This document shows positions 57,602 through 64,000 of a stretch of DNA of 64,000 nucleotides, in pieces. The position numbers were made by a program, and so were the translations under genes. The notes beneath the pieces are model-generated. The model made no database searches. It was not told the DNA's origin and saw only the letters and a program-made list of their open reading frames with translations. The stretch is from Eumeta japonica (lineage: Eukaryota; Arthropoda; Insecta; Lepidoptera; Psychidae). The DNA is taken from NCBI GenBank assembly GCA_005406025.1, contig BGZK01001573.1, positions 1 through 64,000 of the forward strand. The letters are read 5' to 3'. Within the stretch, counting starts at the first letter, position 1. Each line of letters starts with the position of its first letter.

Positions 57602-57757
57602 TGTAGAAATAAAAGAAGATAAAGCAATACTTTTGATCAACGAAATGTTTTATTTTAACAGAGTGAGTACATACAGAGAGAGAGCCACACACACACAAAA
57701 AAAACAATGGAATGTTGCCAACTTAGAAAATGTGAAATTACATTGTAGTATTCAACA
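57602..57757 (-). repeat. Copia 5' LTR
   Basis: 156 bp, in minus orientation upstream of gag. Its inner border touches the primer binding site at 57585-57601. Confidence 0.92.
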
Positions 57758-57762
57758 GTATG

Positions 57763-57763
57763 T

Positions 57764-57794
<31 letters not shown>

Positions 57795-59165
57795 TATTCA
57801 ATCGTGCTTTCGCCTCTTTAATACACCACCAACCTTAGTCTTTCTGACATTTACTTTTATACCTCTTAACAGAATCATTCATTTTAGTTACTATCTCCTG
57901 CAGTTCGCACGCCGACTGCGCAAGGATTACTTGGTCGTCGGCGTACAGGAGGCATTTGACAGACAGCTCATCTATCCTTAGTCCGAACTTATATTCTTTC
58001 AAATCATGCATACAGCTATCCATGAATATATTGAATAGCCACGGTGAAGCTACACATCTCTGTGTGACATTCCTGTGGATATCAAACCAGTCAGTGCATT
58101 CCCTATTTATTTTGACTCAAGCACTTAATCGCCTGTATAGAGATTGCAGTGCCTGTATTAATCCGCTACTTACATTATGCATGAATAGGGTTCTATATAA
58201 ATATTTTTTTTTACTTTACAATAAACTATTTCCAGATCTATGGAACTACAGAAAACCTTTTGGTTGTTGGCCAAAACCTTTCCATAATGTTTCGCAGAGA
58301 AAAAACTTGGTCTACATCGCATCCCTTTTCGAAATCCCACTTGTACATCCCAAATCTTGTTTTCAGATTCATGCACTTTTCTTTTAATAATAATTTTCGT
58401 ATACAGATTACCAACGACTCTGAGGAGACTTATATGGTGGTAATTTGTACAAACCTGTCGTGAGCCTTTCTCATTATAGAGGGGTACAATGACGACTTTG
58501 CATTAGTCGTTAGGTGCCCTACGACTTTTTTCTAGAATTTATTAAAAAACTGGTGCAACAAGCTTGACACTATATCCTCACTGCCTCTCAGCATCTTTGA
58601 CGGAACCCTATCATATCCAGCAGCTTTTCTAACTTTCGTACTTTTTAATGCTTTCGTAATTTCATTTTCATTTACATCATCACTTATATATTTAGTTACA
58701 GTAACATTGTCATCTACAACTGTATCCTCACATGCAAAAACTTTTTTCAAATAATTCTTCCAGCGCTCTTTTACATGATTTTTTTTCATTCAGTAAATAT
58801 TCATCATCGTCTCCAATCACATTTACACATGATGTCTCAGAATTATTCCGGGCCTTTTTCACCACATTCCAAGAAAGGCTTTGATTTGTCCGGAAATTAT
58901 CCGAGATTCTCTTATCATAGCGCTGTTTTATTTCATTCTTTCTTCTTTTTACGCATTATTTAGCTGTCTTAGACATTTTGCATCTTTATACGTACTTTCA
59001 ATATCTCTTAGCTTATCTTTCCAGCTGTTCTTTCTTTGCACGCTTTGGTTGGCTTTTGTGAACAGTAAATCCAAGCATGCTTTCTGTTTTTCACTGGTTA
59101 CTTTCCTTTCTTCAAAATTCCACTATTATTTTTCTTAATAACATTTGTTCTCTTATTTACACCAC
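57763..59165 (-). pseudogene. Non-LTR retrotransposon family L, reverse transcriptase part (interrupted by copia)
   Basis: Minus-strand remnants in order. VKERWKNYLKKVFACED leads to ALKSTKVRKAAGYDRVPSKM and the LRGSEDIVSSLLHQFFNKF segment at 58532-58789. MHESENKIWDVQVGFRKGMR lies at about 58317-58376. LKEYKFGLRIDELSVKCLLY is followed by ADDQVILAQSA, the catalytic Y-A-D-D, at about 57925-58010. Then comes KMNDSVKRYKSK at 57840-57880. Many frame shifts, and a (TA)n expansion (57764-57792) inside the coding sequence next to the copia insertion. The 5' limit is uncertain. Confidence 0.8.
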
Positions 59166-59605
59166 ATAAGTTTTTTGTTTCGTATACTAATACAGATTTC
59201 GTTACTTTAGGTATTCCATGTATTTTTTTATTTAATTAAATAAAACAATTTTTATTTGTATCAAGGTTTCTTTGTATACAACATTCCTCGTTTTATTAAT
59301 GGGCGCAAGTCGGTTCCCCGTCTTCAACATCTAGGTGTTATTTCAAAGACAAAAATGCTTGTTGTGGATTATTATCAGAAGTTAAACATATGTTATGTAG
59401 GTCTTATTTGCGGTTCATTTCAATGTATAGCACATTAATTTGACTCATCTCTTCTGTTTAAATCAGCGTAAGCCATCTAAGCAACCCAAAAACGTCTTTT
59501 TCCAACTTGATTCACTTTCATCGTCATTGCTTATTTCGTATCGTCATTACTTTATGTAACAAAATATATCCTATAATTTAGATAGATAACATAGTTATGG
59601 ATAAA
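59166..59605. other. No gene seen
   Basis: AT-rich, no recognisable element; an open frame at 59256-59438 has no motif. Confidence 0.45.
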
Positions 59606-60128
59606 AAAAAAAAAAAAAACCGGCCAAGTGTGAGTTGGACTCGCACTTGAAGTATTCCGTAGCACTGTACAATATTCGACACTAGATAACTTTTAAAAAT
59701 AGTCAATGAAAAACAAGAAGAAATATTAAGATTGAACACAAAAGACTTATAAAAACACTTTTCTTGTATGGAGAATCTCTTTAATTTTAATTTCATTTTT
59801 ATAATTTGTTTAATAGCGACTGTAGTAGTATACACTATCTGAACATTCCGAGTGTATTTCTATTGCTATTATTGAAATCGAGCAAAAAACGACAAAAAAG
59901 CACCTTTTTTGTATGGGGGCCTCCTTTTAATTTTAATTTAATTTTATTTTTGTCATTTGTTTAATATAGTGGTAATAGAAATGATATTGAAAATTTTAAT
60001 TGTCTTCCTATCACGGCTCATCAAATACAACCCGCTGACATACAGACAGACAGAAAGACAGCGGAGGCTTAGTAATAACAATTAATCAATCTCTCGCTGA
60101 GACTCTTGGTTACAGAACCCTAAAAAAA
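59606..60128 (+). repeat. Dispersed lepidopteran repeat (accggccaagtgtgagt type)
   Basis: Starts after an A-run with accggccaagtgtgagttgg and tcgcacttgaag, and ends cagacagacagaaagacagc then ttacagaaccctaaa. I recognise both ends from many lepidopteran sequences. The inside holds a diverged duplication: a cttgtatggagaatctcttt segment and a tttgtatgggggcctccttt segment, each followed by similar ttaattttaattt and attgtttaata-like runs about 145 bp apart. Confidence 0.7.
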
Positions 60129-61929
60129 CTTGTAAATCGGATAACTAGTTCTTGCGTGAAAAGGATTTCAACGGTCAGAGAGACAGAAAGACGTTGACTT
60201 TTATATATACCAATGTAAACTTTTCGACTTATATCAATTAATATATGTTGTAGAGGATTACATTTCAAAATGGCGACAATTTAATTCTTTACATTTTTCC
60301 CGCTTAATACTGATCATTAGCAGGTCGTTAAAAATAAATATATGTTTCGTCGGTAAATATCATTCATATATCAATCATTGATATTTTGATACATCATAAA
60401 TAAATCGTAATTGCATACAAAAAAGAATCATATGATTTAATTTTTATCGATATAGTACACTTTACATAGAAGATTAACATAATTTTTTTGTTTGTCAACA
60501 GCTTCTAATTAAACTAAATATTACGGGAAGCTTGCTACAATCCATTAAACCGCATTCAAATCAATTAAGCTGTTCTGAGATTACCGAGCAAACACGCACG
60601 GAAAAACAGACAAAAGTTCCAAAAGCTGTTTTTTGGCCTCGGTTATATAAGTGCAACGTATTTTACTTGTTTTTTTGAAAGCTTGTTTATGATTTTATTA
60701 TATTATAAATTTATTGCATAAAACAAGACAGCGTGCACTTAATGAAAATTAATAACCATTTAGTAATACAAATAAATTATTTAGTCCTCATTTGAAAATT
60801 TAATTTCAATATTGCTCAAAACTCTATAGTGAATTAAATAAAGTTTTTTTTTGTTGATAAGTAGAAACGATTTCTTAATAATTAATAGATCGAATTTATT
60901 CAGCTCCACATATATTTTTCTGTTGCAGCATCTTGTACAATAGTTTATTAACAAATATATTTCTGCGACACAGTATTTTATTAAATTATGCGTAATAGAT
61001 TATACGATATTATTTCACTTTATGATTTTATAATGATGCTTTAGTGCAACTTGCCATTAAATAGTCGTTAATTTCAAGAAATTAGGTAATTTAGTATTGA
61101 AGGGATTTATTTTCACTTAAAAATTCAATTTATGATTGTTTTGTAGGCTGAGGTCAATATTACTCGCACAACAAAAAACTGTATTTTATAAAGTTGAAAA
61201 CGCATTGCAAAATGTACATTTCTATACGTTTATAATTACATCTGTTCGTATATGAAATAACAATGGTCATTTAGTATTAGATAACTAAACAGTGTTTGTT
61301 GTCAAAACTACTATAAATTATTGTATTTAATTATTAATAGGATTTCATTATTGCTTTTGAAATAATAAATATTACAATGAAAACTTTCTATTTACTTATG
61401 AGTATCAAGAGATACAGTAAACATTTGAAATCTAATTGTTCGGTACTAAAAAACACGCGAAAATGCCGTTGCTTCAAATAGATCATCGGCACCATCGGAA
61501 TAAAGCCGTTAAGTATCTAATTTGCCGAATTTTCCTACTACAAAAGATTTTCTTCGCAATTTGTTCAATTATTTTGCTCGCGAACCTTGGGTAATTTTCC
61601 ATAGCGAAAGGTATCAAAAGGTATCAAGAGCTTAGAGGAAAATAAGCAGATAATGATATTTATTGATGTTGCCAACGTCAATAAAATCCTTCGTATTTTT
61701 TTGGGAGGGTCTACATCGCAGATCCGGCGAGTTTACAAATACTGTGCTAATTGGCAAAAAATAAGACGAGAATCTCACCTTTTTTGTTATTTTTTTTTCT
61801 TAAATCGACCCAAAGTTCCGAATACTGCCTCCGAAGGTGGGTTAAAAAGGGATACAGTCTCCCGTTCGGCGGGACTATAAGCTGCGATTGTTTTTTTTTC
61901 GTAGAGTTCATTTTTCCTTTTTCCGCCGG
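60129..61929. other. No gene seen
   Basis: AT-rich. Stretches at 61440-61600 and 61640-61930 are less AT-biased and non-repetitive by eye. Short open frames there (61653-61954) lie on both strands, which argues against coding. Confidence 0.45.
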
Positions 61930-62130
61930 CTTTCTCATGTTTCCATCTAATTAGAACGTCCACGGGCGTCGCGCCGCCCGCGCCGGTCGGATATCGCGCC
62001 GCCCGCGCCCCCGGCCCGCGCGCGACCTAACGACCATACCGAGAGGATTTCGATGCCAATTACCTGTACACTTCATCGTTATGAGCTCCGTGCGTCGAGC
62101 TAAGCGCGAGCACGGACCTCGACTGCCAAT
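61930..62130. other. GC-rich patch, CpG-dense
   Basis: acgggcgtcgcgccgcccgc, a near repeat tatcgcgccgcccgcgcccc, and gagctaagcgcgagcacgga. The gcgccgcccgcgcc block occurs twice about 28 bp apart. No open frame with coding character. Confidence 0.5.
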
Positions 62131-62139
62131 TATTTGACT

Positions 62140-63042
62140 CTCTTCGTGTTATCTTTTAGGTTCAAAATATTGCTGGTATATATCGATTTGTATTTCACTA
62201 ACTATCTTCTTTAATATTTATATGTCTTATGTTCGTCTGTTAGTAATTGTGTATTTTTTGTACGACTTGATCGTTTGACGTCATATTCCTACAATTTATT
62301 TGTATTGTCTGAAGGATAGTTTATAGCTATATTACGAACCGATAGGTGGCGCTTTATTCGCGTTATAACCAAACTCAATTTTTATAATATACCAATGTAT
62401 CTTATTTTAGTGCTCAAAAAATGTCTCAGCATTGCAAATTTTATTTATAGGTTCTCAGACAGTTTATTTTAAATGATTTAAAATTTTGGAGATTCAGACC
62501 TATATTTTTATTCTAAACTAGTGATTATTCGTAAATTTGTCCGCGTGGGTATTGTATAAATTTCTTTACTTTTTATATGTTTGGGATACTGCTAATTGTA
62601 ACTATTCAGTTCTTGGTAGTGATTGGCAGCGAAATCTAAAACAATGCTAGATAGATCCGATAAATAGGATTTTATATTCTAAGTTTACGCGATTCTATGT
62701 CCAGTTAATTACGTATCCTATATTGATCGCAAACAAATTACGTAAGTGAGATAAATAAAACCAACAAAACGTCATACGTCTATTGCGTAGCTGTGTAAAG
62801 GGGACAAATCTGGAACCCGAGCGGTGAAATAAAAATGTATGAGGCCGGCGACGCGTTATTAATTTCCAGTGATGAATGTGGATACTGCGTTTGCTGATGC
62901 AATTTACGGTTCCATTTCGAAACATAAAAGAAAAATCAATGTATTCGGGGGAAGCTTCGTTACGGTGAAATGCGAATCTTATGTAATGTATTAGTATAGC
63001 GAGGTTTTTAGAAACCATCAAGTGATAATGATCTATTTTAAA
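62140..63042. other. No gene seen
   Basis: AT-rich DNA. A 108-codon minus-strand open frame (62695-63021) has no recognisable domain; the family-A fragment and mariner end follow. Confidence 0.4.
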
Positions 63043-63058
63043 GGGGGGGGGGGGGGGG

Positions 63059-63221
63059 CTTATCGCTCCGAAAGTGGCATGAATAGTGTCCCCTTCTCTC
63101 TATTTATTAAACCGTACCTTCAAAAGTATAAAAACACAAACATAACGCTTAATAAATACTTTAATTTCAATGAAAATTGTTTTGAAGATCATCGAATATA
63201 CCGTTTTTGAGTTATTTTGAG
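63059..63221 (-). repeat. Dispersed repeat family A, copy 5 (short fragment), after a 16-G run
   Basis: ttatcgctccgaaagtggca, gtgtccccttc, taacgcttaataaatacttt and ataccgtttttgagttattt match the family order in minus orientation. A run of 16 G (63043-63058) precedes it and a mariner 3' end follows directly. Confidence 0.65.
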
Positions 63222-63410
63222 CTTCAGATTTCTGCAGCAATGGGATTATGTCTCTGCCTACAAAATGGCAAAAAATTCTTTAACAAAATGACATATATGG
63301 TTATATATATTATTATTTATTTATTTATATTATAATTGAATGTAAATAAAAAAATGATGAAAAATTATTTTAAATATGTATATGAAATACGAAAAGACTT
63401 TTCCCTCGAC
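63222..63410 (+). mobile_element. Mariner 3' end fragment, same family as 31991-32980
   Basis: cagcaatgggattatgtctc, ctacaaaatggcaa, aacaaaatgac and the final gaaatacgaaaagacttttc align with the last 190 bp of the element at 31991-32980, including most of the right TIR. The 5' part is missing. Confidence 0.75.
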
Positions 63411-64000
63411 ATATATAATTCTTTTAAGAACTTATCTAGTCACTAACCCACGAATGACACTTGATGTTTTCAATGATGTAAAAATCGCTCACGGTATTAT
63501 GTCTCCGATTTTCCACAATGTGAGCAAATTATTTCGTAAACGATAAACCACGCTATATTACTCGTGGACTCGCAGGTTGTGGACTGTCTAAGAAAGTTTC
63601 ACTCTGCAAACTTCCTAACAATAAATCATGTTTGCTTATCCGATAGCAGTGAAAGGGATTGTTATTAAACACTTAAAAATCAATCACACACAATCTTAGT
63701 TTCAAAAACGTCAATATAGTAAACATAACATTTTATAACAAAATATCTAAACCTCTAAAACCGCGTGTCGGGTCGTTAACCGCGCGCGGACGGGCGTCCC
63801 GGGAGAGCACTTACTACACACTGTTACTGGCGTCCGCCGCTTGCGACCGTCGCATGCAGCGGGTTAGAAAGCGCGCATCGTGTTACCGCTAGGGCTATAT
63901 TTTGTACGATTGCATGTTTACGTTCCGAGCTATTTTTCTCAGAAACTACTACTTTATTAGCTATGATTTCTTTGGCAAAGTTGTTCTTAAAAAGAAGGAG
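63411..64000. other. No gene seen; GC-rich patch at 63765-63895
   Basis: The patch contains ccgcgtgtcgggtcgttaac, cgcgcgcggacgggcgtccc and gaccgtcgcatgcagcgggt. The window ends in AT-rich DNA. Confidence 0.45.

Larger units (their letters stand above)
55055..57757 (-). mobile_element. Copia-type LTR retrotransposon, internally deleted, with LTRs and 5-bp target duplication
   Basis: Flanking LTRs begin TG and end CA (55055-55217 and 57602-57757), with GTATG on both outer sides (55050-55054 and 57758-57762). In minus orientation a primer binding site with ggttctgggcccaggc lies just inside the 5' LTR, and it resembles the internal initiator-tRNA-Met site of Drosophila copia. A purine tract (gagtggagg) precedes the 3' LTR. 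Gag, protease, GAG-pre-integrase, RT tail and RNase H remnants follow in copia order. The integrase core and most of RT are deleted. The total of 2.7 kb compares with about 5 kb for complete copia elements. Confidence 0.93.
44977..64000 (+). other. Probable membralin intron 6 or beyond, no host exon found
   Basis: Exon 6 ends with a strong donor and the conserved C-terminal half of membralin is not seen downstream. This stretch is therefore most simply read as intron. It contains GC-rich patches, two mariner remnants, a jockey fragment, a nested copia-in-LINE structure and dispersed repeats. A diverged or short exon could have been missed. Confidence 0.6.

Noticed and set aside
57835..58023. 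Minus-strand frame with a YADD motif as a possible active reverse transcriptase
   Set aside because: The catalytic motif is intact, but neighbouring parts of the same protein are in other frames with stops and the copia element cuts it.
62695..63021. 108-codon minus-strand open frame
   Set aside because: No recognisable domain, and residue composition looks random. It stays possible but unsupported.

Overview
The window is animal genomic DNA, most likely from a moth or butterfly (Lepidoptera). It is AT-rich, has one widely split gene with GT-AG introns, and is otherwise dominated by repeats. The lepidopteran call rests on repeat types I recognise: the dispersed 'ggccaagagcatgtcgg' and 'accggccaagtgtgagt' repeats, a repeat tail near 36.6 kb, and jockey-, mariner- and copia-type elements. 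I cannot name the species.

One host gene is well supported: membralin (TMEM259), on the + strand. Its first six coding exons lie at 12656-13140, 18109-18415, 19954-19993, 22559-22793, 23834-23924 and 44919-44976. All exon junctions agree in phase and together encode about 405 N-terminal residues. Intron 5 is about 21 kb. The C-terminal transmembrane part was not found and should lie beyond position 64000, so 44977-64000 is probably also intronic. A 5' UTR acceptor at 12586/12587 implies an unidentified upstream non-coding exon.

Layout. 0-12.6 kb: upstream DNA with dispersed repeats, short hairpins, a long-inverted-repeat transposon remnant (6178-7862) holding pieces of a Cys-rich gene, a possible unassigned minus-strand exon (8472-8631) and a small MITE. 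12.6-24 kb: membralin exons 1-5; the introns hold a MITE, a 118-120 bp tandem array and a pogo/Tigger-type derivative. 24-45 kb: intron 5, with a second array of the same tandem family in the opposite orientation, jockey and other non-LTR retrotransposon fragments, a decayed mariner, several copies of one dispersed repeat and GC-rich patches. 45-64 kb: more GC-rich patches, an irritans-like mariner, a jockey fragment, and a copia-type LTR element (55055-57757) inserted into a minus-strand non-LTR retrotransposon with a 5-bp target duplication.

All transposon reading frames seen are broken. The points most worth follow-up are the long-inverted-repeat element with C2HC-like and CXC-like gene remnants, the copia element whose LTRs are nearly identical although its coding body is wrecked, the inverted pair of tandem arrays in two membralin introns, and the GC-rich patches in the second half of the window.
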